Shown here piece after piece: positions 23,901 through 34,500 of a DNA stretch of 64,000 bases (positions within the stretch are counted from its first letter, which is position 1; each line of letters begins with the position of its first letter). A model generated the notes under the pieces. That model was not told where the DNA came from and did not search any database. It saw only the letters and a list, made by a program, of their open reading frames with translations. The stretch is from IMG/VR virus record IMGVR_UViG_3300009130_000028, positions 1 through 64,000 of that record; one strand, written 5' to 3'. Position numbers and translations under genes: made by a program. This DNA comes from a virus.

Positions 23901-25467
23901 GGGAAGGCTTTATCCAAAAATAACATTGGATGATGGCGAGATACAAAATCAAGATAGTTTTTGGAAGAATAGGTTTAATGATTATAGCCAAGGATTTGTA
24001 TTTCCTGTAGAGTCAAAATACAATTTTAAACTACGTAGGTCTAGGCTTGACTATACTAATTCAACCTATGACCAAGTAGGATTTACACGACAAGGATGGC
24101 TTTCTGGAGAGGGGCAGCCAACATCAACTGTTGCAACAAATGTTAAGAATGGACTATTTGTTTCAGGAACATCTTCAACACAAAAAATAGAGAAGTTTAC
24201 TATTAACGAGCTGGTGTTGGATAATGAAGGATTGAGATTCTATTTCCCTAAGCCAGCAGATTTTGTGGATAGGTATGATTATCCTACTAGGTGGACATGG
24301 AGTGAAGAGAAGAAGCCTTATTCAGAGAACGTAGATAGATTCAGGAGGTTTGGAGAGATTAGCAACTTCGACCTTAATGCTACTCTTGGAGAGGTAATAG
24401 GAAACGGTGTCTTGTTTGATAATATATATTCTGTTCAAGAAAAAGGATTTGGAAGGCTGAGGATAGCCGATAGAGCAATGCTACAATCCACACAAGGAGC
24501 AGATATTGTTCTTGGTGAAGGAAGCACTATGGCTGGTATAGACTACATATCAAAAACATTTGGCACTCAACACAGAGATAGCGTTTATAGTTCTGATAAG
24601 AATATCTATTGGATAGATGCTAGGATGGCTAAGATAATGAGGTTTGGTCAAGACGGCATGACGGCTATAAGCGATACAAGCGGATTAAATCAGTATATGA
24701 AATCCTATCTTAAAGGTATGGAGACCATAGACGATAGATATAATATTGGTGGAATACATACAGGGTATGATTATGAGAACAACGATGTTTTGTTCTCTGT
24801 TGTTCATAATGCCTGTAAGAACAAGGATGAATTCTTACAAGAGAACGAAACATATCCAAGCCCAGGCAGTGAAAGCCAAAGAAGGTCAGGGGAGGCGTTT
24901 TCTTATGATAAATTTGATAAAAATTGCTTAACTATTTCGTATAATGAAAATATAGGTTCTTTTGTAAGCGAGTATTCCTATCATCCAAAAATGTATATGA
25001 ATATAGGAAAGTTTATGTATACACACAAAACACCAGGAAAAATACACCTTCATAATAAGGGAAAGATTGGAGAATTTTATTCAAATACTTATTATTCATA
25101 CTTAGAGTTTTCAGTAAACAAGTATCCAAGTGTTAGCAAACAGTTTGATAATATGGTTTTGAACATAAATGAAGATGGTGTAAAAAGATTATTTACCGCA
25201 GATTTTCTTTCAGACATAGATATCTCTGCTAATGTAAATATTAGAAGTGAAAATATTCTTGTAAATGGATATGGTGTAAATAGAAGAGCTAGATATAGAG
25301 GCGGTCTTTTGCGATTTCCTATGAGAGATTTAGACAAATTATTGCCTAGTGGGAAAAGACTTACAGGAAAATCTGTTGATGTTAAATTAAAATTTGAGAA
25401 CTTTGAAGAAGAAAGGGCTACTATTACTAGCGCTGATGTTCTTGCAAGGGTTAATCATAGAGTATAA
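20920..25467 (+). CDS. Tail nozzle (muzzle/tail-tube B-like) protein, 1515 aa
   Basis: The start MSERITNSFNGGMNRDLDKK has the FNGGMNRDL...NDTY signature seen at the N-terminus of large podovirus tail-tube proteins, including the crAss-like nozzle. The body is a long beta-propeller-like Tyr/Asn/Gly/Asp-rich protein with YxYTYRLTNEDGYETPW-type elements (near residue 205). The protein would form the distal tail tube through which DNA and cargo exit. The gene has no gap to either neighbour (3-nt and 2-nt spacers). Exact family from motif and position. Confidence 0.75.
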   Translation: MSERITNSFNGGMNRDLDKKLRKNDTYSRSVNGRLVFNEEGTYSWENAVGNINSISSLPVNSTIIGNAQFTNLLVVFLIVSTSSGDEYQIGIIKTDIDGFGEYYPLIDSLGTPDAPLLNFNTKYPLQCSSFHESDSLLRVYFTDDYNEPRAFTFKVDDGASSGYSAVTSSVKQMGITVNWEMSPLIVTEQALDNGTLLSGMYQYTYRLTNEDGYETPWFPLSRHIVVFAGTDDEGYDCNLDYLNTATSKANKIVINNIDVDYKTIEVAYVFSVTSSAPLEAAIFYSEEIDKGNPNLEVVHYSNEGQAITLESIVDKVQFIRKAKTIAVKDNRLWLGNIESTELIDIPDAVFDDLNIELNVKAILDDHSDGGVHKDLGGDAFYDGGSYSKVRRSGVLNQQVKTNKYNTTGGTTEYVSRKARWSDYTDPIIEHAHTGYFRGETYRFGCTFFDKKGNDMFTVHLADISMPRQKSSTTSAPDDTSVLSWTRIKSDGVLQNGSNTYDCQHLSSTCGMLSSMINKQAGYGAVSDITAGDMGENDNYKYTDFQRIETLNSNPNDLDEDKIYNTGDGLNLDTDSCLHSWIKILGLRFSGINLDVPVNGTPLHELVGGFKIVRVAKQDKDRRIIRQGLWFQAITDSYNDPTTRPNPHPANWSPTSNVLTNVESWNQRYNNGNGTGTSAIYEKFVGEFFSPDIAFEATTPIKYENEKLMTVSSVWTTSLNESKSTAGISGCWWGSFIGSGTPFASNGANGVIDKIANDYTGALGGYDEQHSIKGIPFGGNRNDNNDYSNDRRHHHYLHKLYNSRSSRDFNSDQRYVSAGKELGWRGDFTVFGITNGSSLPSGEITMPDGKIFSPAAFMSYYGSFKEQTVGTGSSSNWIDDKFKGDKEDEWLRASLNTKSIILQVQPEVQLGFYGGNGGFAYNGTPVCYWVLNWERDIEDEGMYGGQTENALQQNIFETTGHFQEVNDSVISSNGGVFDNIDVWGGDCYLQYFSWGRLYPKITLDDGEIQNQDSFWKNRFNDYSQGFVFPVESKYNFKLRRSRLDYTNSTYDQVGFTRQGWLSGEGQPTSTVATNVKNGLFVSGTSSTQKIEKFTINELVLDNEGLRFYFPKPADFVDRYDYPTRWTWSEEKKPYSENVDRFRRFGEISNFDLNATLGEVIGNGVLFDNIYSVQEKGFGRLRIADRAMLQSTQGADIVLGEGSTMAGIDYISKTFGTQHRDSVYSSDKNIYWIDARMAKIMRFGQDGMTAISDTSGLNQYMKSYLKGMETIDDRYNIGGIHTGYDYENNDVLFSVVHNACKNKDEFLQENETYPSPGSESQRRSGEAFSYDKFDKNCLTISYNENIGSFVSEYSYHPKMYMNIGKFMYTHKTPGKIHLHNKGKIGEFYSNTYYSYLEFSVNKYPSVSKQFDNMVLNINEDGVKRLFTADFLSDIDISANVNIRSENILVNGYGVNRRARYRGGLLRFPMRDLDKLLPSGKRLTGKSVDVKLKFENFEEERATITSADVLARVNHRV

Positions 25468-25469
25468 TT

Positions 25470-26597
25470 ATGGCAGTAACTAGATTTGGACAGCAGGAAA
25501 GTATGTATGACTATGTTGGAAGTCATTATAGTCATAAAAGAAATGTAAAGAAAGCTACAGGCTTTAAGACAAGGTTTGGTCTTATGCTTTCTGGAAGAAA
25601 CAGATATGGTCAAAAGACTGTTGGTGCTCAAATTGGCAAAACATTATTATGGACTGGTGTTGGTATAGGCGCTGGTGTTGCTGGTGCAGCTACTGGTGGT
25701 GTTGCTGGTGCAGCAATAGTCGGTGGTGCAATTGCTCTTTCTTCTGGTACAACGGTAGCTGCTGAAAGGCAGACAGAAAGAACATTTAGAGGCACTGATG
25801 TCCATAAGGAGATTGCTGAGACTAATGTAGGTATGAAGGCTGCTGGGGCTGGTCTTACCACCGCTTTGGCTGCTGCTGGAGGATGGGCAGCTCAAGCAGG
25901 AAAGGGAGCATCTGCAGCAGGAACTACAGCTGAAGGTGTAAAGACAGCAGATGCTACAGGAAAAATTGCATTAAATGCTAATAAATTTCAGAATGTAGAA
26001 TTGGCAAGAACACCAATGAATATATCGGGAACTACACCTATGCAGTTTGGGGATAAGGTAGCGCCATTAAGTAATATTAAAACTGGTGCAAGTATTCCAT
26101 CATCACTAACTACTGCGCAATCTACACCATATTCTCATATGGCATATGAATCAGCTAAGACAGCACCAAAAGGATTGTCTAAGGCTATTTCTACAACTAA
26201 AGAATTTGCAGATAAGCCAGTTTCTACTATATTAGATAAAATAAAAGCAGGAGAGAAAGTTCCTAAAGAAATGGTCAAACAATTAGATAAGTTTGGTAAG
26301 CAAGTGATAAAAAAGGGATATACAAAAGTTGGTCAAAAAGCAGTTGATGCTATTACTTCAGATAATAAGAAATCTATGAAAGAGGCAGAGACCAAAGCAA
26401 AGGAAATAGATAATACTATTGCAGAAGGTGGATACGATATAAAAAGACAGGAGATTTCGGATAATCTTTCTGAAAAACCAACAGGTGTTAGAAATGCTAG
26501 TTATTATGCTAATTTGCAAAGACAGCAATTAAGTATGAGTGTAGCCGACAGAGAAGATTGGCGAAGAAATTTTTTAAATTCAATAGAAACAGTTTAA
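25470..26597 (+). CDS. Ejection (cargo) protein candidate with glycine-zipper membrane segment, 375 aa
   Basis: A basic N-terminus (residues 1-55) is followed by a long Gly/Ala/Val segment at about 57-95 (GVGIGAGVAGAATGGVAGAA) and a second at 120-150, both like membrane-inserting glycine zippers. The C-terminal half is Lys-rich and helical. Position after the nozzle gene fits an internal protein ejected into the cell envelope, comparable in role to T7 gp14. Inference from composition and order. Confidence 0.6.
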   Translation: MAVTRFGQQESMYDYVGSHYSHKRNVKKATGFKTRFGLMLSGRNRYGQKTVGAQIGKTLLWTGVGIGAGVAGAATGGVAGAAIVGGAIALSSGTTVAAERQTERTFRGTDVHKEIAETNVGMKAAGAGLTTALAAAGGWAAQAGKGASAAGTTAEGVKTADATGKIALNANKFQNVELARTPMNISGTTPMQFGDKVAPLSNIKTGASIPSSLTTAQSTPYSHMAYESAKTAPKGLSKAISTTKEFADKPVSTILDKIKAGEKVPKEMVKQLDKFGKQVIKKGYTKVGQKAVDAITSDNKKSMKEAETKAKEIDNTIAEGGYDIKRQEISDNLSEKPTGVRNASYYANLQRQQLSMSVADREDWRRNFLNSIETV

Positions 26598-26606
26598 TAT
26601 AATATT

Positions 26607-29600
26607 ATGGCAGCAAATCCAATAGATTCTGAGCTTTTAGAAGAAGAACTTATAGAGGTAATGAAGGAGGAAGTTACTAATGGTGATTGGGATGCAAATA
26701 TGTTTAAAAAATACGCTCCCTATCTTGCTGATAAAAAGGTAATGACGTTTATGAAGGCTTTAGCAGAAGCCGAGTCAGGTACATTCGAACTAGACCAAAA
26801 ACAAATACCATACTGTCAAGGAGACAGAAGCCTAGACAAGGATAGAGATGCATGTGTCTTAAAGTTTGGAGAGGGTGGTGATAATGGATGGGTCGAATCT
26901 TCTGCTCAAGGATTGTTTCAATTTATAGATGGTACTGCTAAAAATGTACAAAAGAAAACAGGATTTGACCCACGCTCTACGGGCAAAAAATATAGTGCAT
27001 TAGAACAGACATTAGCCGCAATATATTTGATTGATACTAAAACAGGGGCATTAGAAGCAGTATCTTCTGGTAATTATGATTTAGCATCTCGTAAATTAAG
27101 AGGAATATGGGAAGCCCTTCCTAGCAACTACGGTGGAAAAATAGTTGGAAGAAAGGCTATGGGATTACCTAATGAAAAATGGCAAGAACTATTTAAAAAA
27201 CATGGAGGTACAGTAATTAAATATCAAAAGCTTACTGACGAAGAGATGGAGGGTGCTCTTCACGAATATATAAAGAAAAATGACCCTGAAAAATTAGCAG
27301 AATACGAAAGATATCAAGAATTTAAAAACAACATTAACCCTAAAATACAAAAATTTAAAGCAAGTGTAGATAGTATTATATCTGGAGATAACTATACTGT
27401 ATGGTGGGAGAAGAATAAACATAATGGGAAGAGTCTAAAGCAGTGGCAGGATAATGTAAATTATTCAGATTCTCAATTAAAAGAATTAGAAAGATGGAAA
27501 AATGGAAGGGATTTGTATGATAAAGGAGATAGAAGCGCTAATGCTATTCCTCCTTCTGTTGGATTTTCTCTTTATAACAAATCTTTTGGAGAAGGTGGAG
27601 AAAGCACTGATTATGAAGAGGTTAAAAGTCGTGCTGAAAAATTAAAGAGAGAATCACAGGATATATTAATCAAAAACTTTGAGTCTAGAAAAAACTTTTT
27701 GAAGGGGGAGACTATGATAATGTCGGATGAGATACGAAATTATGTATTAGGCGATGATGTTTCTGAACTTCTGGGTTCTGAAGGTGTAACTAAAATTCTT
27801 AACACTACAAGGGATATTCAAAATAATATAAATAGCCTTGGAGACAATATAGGTGATTATGATTCTTGGTATGAAAGAAATAGTGAGATTATTTCCAAGT
27901 TAGAAGCTCAGAAAAAAAAGATAGATGCCCGACCAGAAGATTATGTACCCCCTAAATCGCATACTAGCGTTAAGGGAGGAACAAGTAGTTTGGGCATAGG
28001 AAGCAGTACAACTAAAGATTATACTGCAGCAGAAATTGCTGCTCAAGACTCTAAAATGATAGGAGACTTGATAGGAAGATTAAAGGAGGGTCCAGGTAGC
28101 CTAGAGGATATGGAAATGTCTTTTTCTCTTTTGGAAAAGACAGGTGAAACAGGATGGGGTGGTTTAGAGAGGGGCGAGGTAGATAAAGAAATACTAAAAA
28201 AATACAATATAGATGAGAGCTTATTAGGTTCTGAGATAGATAAGGTATTTACTGATTATTTTAATGACTACAAAGGAGATAAAGAGGAAGCAATAAAAAA
28301 CCTTAAAAATTTAGACCCCACGATACTAGGACTTCCCGAAGGATACAAAACAGTAGAGGCATATGATTTATACTTAAAAGGTATAAGGGAGCAAATAGAC
28401 AAAGAAAATAAAGAGTTATTTGACGAGGAATATGGAGAAAGTTCCTCTGGTAGTAGCGTCTTTGGAGAAAGCAGCAATATAGCAGACGCAGCTAATACGC
28501 CTCCCACTATGACGGAGGATGAGTTTAAGGAATATCTGGAGAAAGTTTCGGGTCAAAGAGAAGAAGCTGGTATTAGCAAGATATATAAGCACATAGGAGA
28601 TGGAAGCCTTGATACTGCTCTGCAATTTGCTGGTATGTTAGGCGCTTATAAGTCTGCCACTGCTCCGCTTCCAAAGCAACAGAAAAGCGAAGATTGGAAA
28701 AACCATATGAGAGAGTTAAGTGATAGACGGCATTTGGGATTAGATGCTGCTACACTTACTTATTATCAAAGAAATGCAGAAAGGGTATATTCTCACGATG
28801 TAGACAATATAGCAAGATTTGGTACTTCAGGTCAGGCTGTGTTAGCATCGTTAGGTAGAGCAGCTAGAGATAAGTACGATGCTCAGCTGAAGATAGCAGC
28901 TTTAGATGAAGAGGCTAAGCAAAAACATTTTACTGCATACGGACAAGGGTTGGCTCAAGATGAGGCTATGACCCAATCATATTGGAAAACAAATGTTTAT
29001 GACCAGGCAGATAGAAAGAGAGAATTGAAGGCTGCAATTATAGGTCAGCTAACTAACAATTTAAGGGAAGACCAGTTATATGCTAGGCAATACGGAGAAG
29101 GTTCATATTATGCAAACCTAATGGATGCTAGATATAAAGATACTAGAGAAAGCACTATTACTAAAAGAGCCAGTGAGCTAAAGCTTAGGGGAGGCACTCT
29201 TCCTGATGGAACTGAGGTAAGCTATACTGATGCTCAGGCATTAAAGATTGCAGAATCAGAAAACCCATATACTCCAGCAAAGCATCCCAAAAGCCTAACG
29301 CAGCAAGTTGGTAGTGCTGTTTTGGGTGGTGCTAAAGGAGTGTCTGCTCTTATAGATAGTGCGGATAGGTATGGCTCAACTCTTGCTAGTGGAATATCTC
29401 AGGGTGTTGCAAATCTTATGGAAAAGATAAATGCCCCAGTTGACAAGGATGATTACTCTTCTTATGACGAAAGCGTAAATAAGTTTAGAAAGAAGCGAAA
29501 AATAAAAGGCTCTGGAGTTGCTTATGATGGTGGAGAAGATGTTGCGTCAATGGGCGGAGATAGAGCTTGGAGCAGCCTTACTTGGAAAGAAAAAAGAGCA

Positions 29601-29624
29601 AGGAAAAGAGAACATAAAATTTAG
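26607..29624 (+). CDS. Ejection protein with N-terminal lytic transglycosylase-like domain, 1005 aa
   Basis: Residues about 40-200 look like a lysozyme-fold transglycosylase: KALAEAESGTF with the likely catalytic Glu56 in E-S-G, then SSAQGLFQFI at 98-107, TLAAIYLID, and GNYDLASRKLRGIWEALPS. The rest is helical and charged, with a Gly-rich linker. Such virion muramidases (T7 gp16-like) open peptidoglycan during DNA entry. It is one of the three cargo-type genes between nozzle and giant protein. A substrate cleft was not checked. Confidence 0.72.
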   Translation: MAANPIDSELLEEELIEVMKEEVTNGDWDANMFKKYAPYLADKKVMTFMKALAEAESGTFELDQKQIPYCQGDRSLDKDRDACVLKFGEGGDNGWVESSAQGLFQFIDGTAKNVQKKTGFDPRSTGKKYSALEQTLAAIYLIDTKTGALEAVSSGNYDLASRKLRGIWEALPSNYGGKIVGRKAMGLPNEKWQELFKKHGGTVIKYQKLTDEEMEGALHEYIKKNDPEKLAEYERYQEFKNNINPKIQKFKASVDSIISGDNYTVWWEKNKHNGKSLKQWQDNVNYSDSQLKELERWKNGRDLYDKGDRSANAIPPSVGFSLYNKSFGEGGESTDYEEVKSRAEKLKRESQDILIKNFESRKNFLKGETMIMSDEIRNYVLGDDVSELLGSEGVTKILNTTRDIQNNINSLGDNIGDYDSWYERNSEIISKLEAQKKKIDARPEDYVPPKSHTSVKGGTSSLGIGSSTTKDYTAAEIAAQDSKMIGDLIGRLKEGPGSLEDMEMSFSLLEKTGETGWGGLERGEVDKEILKKYNIDESLLGSEIDKVFTDYFNDYKGDKEEAIKNLKNLDPTILGLPEGYKTVEAYDLYLKGIREQIDKENKELFDEEYGESSSGSSVFGESSNIADAANTPPTMTEDEFKEYLEKVSGQREEAGISKIYKHIGDGSLDTALQFAGMLGAYKSATAPLPKQQKSEDWKNHMRELSDRRHLGLDAATLTYYQRNAERVYSHDVDNIARFGTSGQAVLASLGRAARDKYDAQLKIAALDEEAKQKHFTAYGQGLAQDEAMTQSYWKTNVYDQADRKRELKAAIIGQLTNNLREDQLYARQYGEGSYYANLMDARYKDTRESTITKRASELKLRGGTLPDGTEVSYTDAQALKIAESENPYTPAKHPKSLTQQVGSAVLGGAKGVSALIDSADRYGSTLASGISQGVANLMEKINAPVDKDDYSSYDESVNKFRKKRKIKGSGVAYDGGEDVASMGGDRAWSSLTWKEKRARKREHKI

Positions 29625-29641
29625 ATAATAAAAGCATAGTT

Positions 29642-31534
29642 ATGCCATTAGATTATACACTTTGGAATGTAATAAAGCAGGGAAGCCTTTATGACAAGAA
29701 AGCACAGGCTGCTAAAGACAACATGCTTTATCAGGAGAGGTTGTTTGAGCGTGCTGCAAAGCAAGAGGCTGACCAACTTAAGATGCAAGAAGCATCAGAA
29801 CTCTTTATGGATGAGGTTCAAAAAGGAATTGGTCAATTTCTTCCTCAAGATGTTGATAGGGTTAAAGGGATAGAAAAGAATGCGAGAATGAGTGTTTATG
29901 ATGCTGTAAAAGAATCTGGTGGTGATTTCAAGAGATTTTTTATGATGGGTGGTCATAGGGTATTAAGAGAATATAAAAACTCCATATTACAATCTAAAGA
30001 GGTTTCTAGTGCCGTTAAGAATAAGGGAGTGTATGACCAAATGACAAAGGATATGTCAGAAGGGAAATACTTAAAAAAAGTTGTTGTTGGTAGCGGAAAG
30101 TCAAGACAAGCGATGGATGCAGAAGAGATGCTTCAATTATTTAATGCTGGTAAGATAAAAAACTTATCATATAATGGCTCTGAGAAGCCCGTAGAAATAG
30201 ACTTTACAAAGTTTCAGAAGAACTATAAAGGAAGTAGCCCTTATCAGTCTACCCCTGTTACATATCAAGACCTTGTTTATGCTATGCAGCTTATGGGTCA
30301 ATCACCAGAGGTTGCTCAGAAGGTAGCAAAGAATTATGTTATAGGACAAAATGAAAATGGTGAGCCTATTACCACTGGATGGTGGGGTATTAAAGATATG
30401 GATTATGGAAATCTATCTAAATTATGGGGATTAAAGAATGGGTATTACAATGGCAAAGGAGGTTCAGGCAAGTTTATCAAGACAGCACAGGCTGTAGCTC
30501 CTATATTGCAATCAATCCCTGGCTTGATAAAAGACCAGCAGGAGTGGATGAAGAGTGCAGACTGGGTTAGAGCAGATGGAACTATTGAAAATAAAGCTAT
30601 TGCTAATTATGATGGAGATGCCCAAACATTTGGAGCCATACTAAATGGGATGGGAATAGCTGTTGATGCAGATGGAAGAATAAATTCAGATAAATTTGAA
30701 TGGGAAAATTTTGTGAATTTAGCAAATGGTCATCAGTTTAGTCTCAAGCCTCATATGTATGATTTTTCTAGTATTACCCCAGGAAGATTGCAGGTTGTTG
30801 TAGACAAAAAAGACCCAAGCAAGACAAACATGTATCTTGAGGCATATGTTAATGTCGAAGAAGAAATATTGGAAGACGTTCTTGACTGGGAAGATTTATG
30901 GTTTAACGCAGTAGGAAAGGCAGAGACCAAGGGTCAGGAAGGGCAGAGTATGTATACTAATGAAAATTGGAAGAGGAAGGGAAGCAATTATAAAGACCTT
31001 TCTTGGGAAGAAGAAGAAAGGCTGGGATATAGTTCGGATATGAGGCAACTTCGCATAGGAATACCATTGCCCACCGATGAGCTATCTATAGCTAGGATTA
31101 ATGAAGCAATAGGATATACCCAAGGTAATGTTATGGGTGGTCCTAGATGGGAAGATTGGGTAAGTCAGCAGATGCAAAGACCTACTGGTACTACCGCTCC
31201 AGAAAACATACAGGGTAATGTGGGTTATGGTAATGTTCCTCAAGGGGTGTTTGCACAAACAGCATGGAATCAAAGACAAGGTGGTGGCGGTGCAGATTTT
31301 AGTGGATTTATGAATATGCCACCTAGTGAACAGCAAAAAATAGCTGAAGATTTGATGTCAGTAAAGGTTAATCAGCCAAATCAAGAGCAGTCATTAGGTC
31401 AGGCTGCTACTACGAGCATGATGTCAGGAGGTCCAAACTTACCAGCTATCTTTCAGCAAGCAAACAATGCTGGATTGACTCCTGAGCAATATATTAAAAT
31501 ATTAAATATGATGGCTGCAGGACAGGCTAAATAA
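29642..31534 (+). CDS. Ejection (cargo) protein candidate, 630 aa
   Basis: The N-terminal 150 residues are helical and charged (YDKKAQAAKDNMLYQERLFE), as in internal virion proteins. A mixed middle with Trp-rich segments follows (GWWGIKDMDYGNLSKLWGLK), then a Gln/Gly/Pro-rich C-terminus (TTAPENIQGNVGYGNVPQGV). No enzyme motif was seen. Position between the transglycosylase-bearing protein and the giant protein suggests it is packaged and ejected. Confidence 0.6.
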   Translation: MPLDYTLWNVIKQGSLYDKKAQAAKDNMLYQERLFERAAKQEADQLKMQEASELFMDEVQKGIGQFLPQDVDRVKGIEKNARMSVYDAVKESGGDFKRFFMMGGHRVLREYKNSILQSKEVSSAVKNKGVYDQMTKDMSEGKYLKKVVVGSGKSRQAMDAEEMLQLFNAGKIKNLSYNGSEKPVEIDFTKFQKNYKGSSPYQSTPVTYQDLVYAMQLMGQSPEVAQKVAKNYVIGQNENGEPITTGWWGIKDMDYGNLSKLWGLKNGYYNGKGGSGKFIKTAQAVAPILQSIPGLIKDQQEWMKSADWVRADGTIENKAIANYDGDAQTFGAILNGMGIAVDADGRINSDKFEWENFVNLANGHQFSLKPHMYDFSSITPGRLQVVVDKKDPSKTNMYLEAYVNVEEEILEDVLDWEDLWFNAVGKAETKGQEGQSMYTNENWKRKGSNYKDLSWEEEERLGYSSDMRQLRIGIPLPTDELSIARINEAIGYTQGNVMGGPRWEDWVSQQMQRPTGTTAPENIQGNVGYGNVPQGVFAQTAWNQRQGGGGADFSGFMNMPPSEQQKIAEDLMSVKVNQPNQEQSLGQAATTSMMSGGPNLPAIFQQANNAGLTPEQYIKILNMMAAGQAK

Positions 31535-31539
31535 ATGTT

Positions 31540-34500
31540 ATGGCAGAAGAGGATGTTAAAAACATAAGGTCTATTTATGACGAGAACGTCGGAAGCTCTC
31601 CTAGTATTGCATCTGAAGGCTCTGGTGTAACTCCCGACCTTGTGTCTGGTGGAGACACTGAGTTTAGCCAAGCCGATATAGATGCTGCAAAAAAAATATT
31701 AGCAGATAACAATACATCAGCAGAGTCAGTTCTAAATACTATGGGTCAACAATCTTTTAGGATTGGAGAGGCTCCATTAGGTGTTACTATGGCTATAGAA
31801 CAGCCAGAGCTTACTAGACCATACTTTTCATATAAGGGTAGCGTTGGAGAGGATTTGGCTGCTTCTATTTGGAATGGAGGCGTGGTAAGGACTACTGCTG
31901 GGATTAAAATGTTTGTTCCTTCTGTGGCAAAAGCCTTTGGCGCTGGAGAGTGGGCTGATGACTGGATAAATGAGGCGGTAGAATGGAATAGGCATAGCCA
32001 GGCATCAATATCTGATGCTGGTAAGGAAGATTTCTTTGATACGTTTACTGCTAATGCTTTTGCAGCAGGATTTGGTCAGGGGCTAGGTTCTGTCTTGCCT
32101 ATTTTTGCAGCAGCAGGGCTTACAGCAGCTACAGGTGGTGTTGCAGGGGTTGTTGGGGGTTTTGGTTATAGTTCAGCAGCAGCAGCAACAGGAGCAACGG
32201 CATGGGGAATGGGTTCTGCGGCAGCAACAGCAGCGGCAGGAACTACAGCTACAGTTACAGCAGCCTCTTTAAATATGCTTCCAGGTCTTATGGAAGAAGG
32301 ATTGCAAAATGGCTTAACACATCAAGAAGCGTCTAGGGTGGCTTTAACTATAGCTCCTATTGTTGGGGCTATGGAAAAAGTAGGTCTTGATTATGTTGTG
32401 AAGGCAGGAACAAAATCTCTTAGTGGCTCTATAGCTAGAGAAGCATACAAGAAATCATTAAACAAGATTGGTAAAGAAGGTCTTACTGGAAATCAGTTTG
32501 GAAGATTTGCTACTAATATGTTTCAAGAGATAAGTGAAGCATATGCCAAAAAAGGAGGTGGCTTTAAGGCTGCATCCCAAGTGATGAAGGAAGAACTTAA
32601 GATGTATGGTAAAGCTGTAGGCTTTTCTGCATTAGAAGGTTCTGGAATAGAATTCTTACAGGAAACATCTCAGTCTTTGGTAGAGACTGTAGGCAAGCAG
32701 ATGTATGATATGGCTTTTGCTGATGCAGAGGCTACTAAAGGAAAAGGAAAGTTTGGTGCTGATATTAAATCAAAGGAAACTTGGACTAGAGCATTAAAAG
32801 AAGGATTTTATGGCGGTCTTGTTGGTGCATCTATTGCTGGTGCAGGAAGAGCAGGAACGGGATGGCAAAGACAAACTATACTAGATGCTTTAGATAGCGC
32901 AAAGAGAGAAGGTAGAGGGAGCTTTGATAGAGTTCTTAAAAACATACATAGGTCTGTTGCTGAGTCAGATAATGATACTGCTGTCAAGAATAGTCTTAAT
33001 GACATGGTTGATGAGATGGCAGAGATGGTTGGTAATGCTGAATTACAAACTGTTACTGACAATAAAGCCAGAATGCAGATACTTCAATTTGGATTATTGT
33101 CTAAAAACCTTTCAGAAAAGATAGATGATATAGCCATAAAGAATGTTGTTCCTGAAGCCATATCTGATATTAATAAGCTAAAAGTCACCCGACTTGCTGA
33201 AAGGCAAGAAGGAATCAAAAAGGCAGTAGCAGAAACATATGAGACAGGGATACCATATGATGAAAAGCAAGATAAGTATAATATTTTTGGAGACCAAGAA
33301 GCTAGGGATGTGGCAGCGGCAGAAAAAATTATTGCCGATTCCGATTTAACGGAAGATGAAGATAAAAGAATACTAGAGTTCCAAGAGAGAACGGGTATTA
33401 CTCCAGAATACCTGGATGAATATATTGATGTTCCAAAGCCTGTAGAGACAACTATCGCTAGAGTTGAGAATGGTATTCCTACAGATATTAATGCAGTGCA
33501 AAATGCATCTAATTATTTATATGGTGCAGTTAAAAGAATTCAGGCTGCAAGGAAGAGTGATACTAGAACCTTGACAACTGAGCAATTAGACTCAATGGAA
33601 GAACAGTTGGGTGAACAAATAACTAAACTTGAAAATTATGTCACAGAATTCAAAACAGGAGAACAAAAGGTATCTAAGCCTAAGGAACAGGCTGAGATTA
33701 GCAAGCCTCCCCAAAAAGGAAAGGGAAGAGCTGACCAACGAACTGCAACAGAACTGGGCGAACAAGACCAAGCCCCAAACTGGAAATCTTTAATTGAGGA
33801 ATCAGTATCAGAGAAAGAGCTTAATGCGGTACAAGACCAAATAGCAAAAGCAAGAGAGCAGGGAGACATTTCTCTTGATGATGATATAGAGTATACGGAT
33901 GCCATTGCTATTAAAAGAAAATCTTTTCCTCCTTCTCCAGAAGCTCAACCAGAAGCCGAACCAGAGATAGAGCAAGAAGAAGTATTAGATAAGGGAATTA
34001 GAAAAGCTTTTAAGGATGTTGGCAAGGATGCAGATGAAAGCTTAATTGGCAAAATAAAGAACTTTATTAAGGGTAAGCTTGTTGGAAAAAAAGCCAAGAT
34101 AAACACAGATAAGGATGGTGAAGCAGAAATAGTAAAAGATAAAGGAGATAAGGTATTGTTAGCTGATGGTAGAACGGTTAACAAAACTAGCTTAGAACCA
34201 GCAGGAAGAAAGAAAGGTAGACCTTATGAGCCTACTAAAGAAGATGTGGAGGAAATAGATAAACCAAAACAACCAACAGCTCCTGCAAAGGAAGTTACTG
34301 ATACTGACTTAGATGAATTTTTTGCTGAAAAGGCTAAAGATTACAAAGATGCTACTTCTATATTAAGAGACGTAAAAGAGCATTTCAAGAAAGAAGAAAT
34401 TACTGATGCTGACCTAGATAAGTTCTTTAAAGAAAAAGCTAAAGACTATAAAGATGCTACTTCTGTATTAAAGAATGTAAAAGAACATTTGAAAAAAGAA

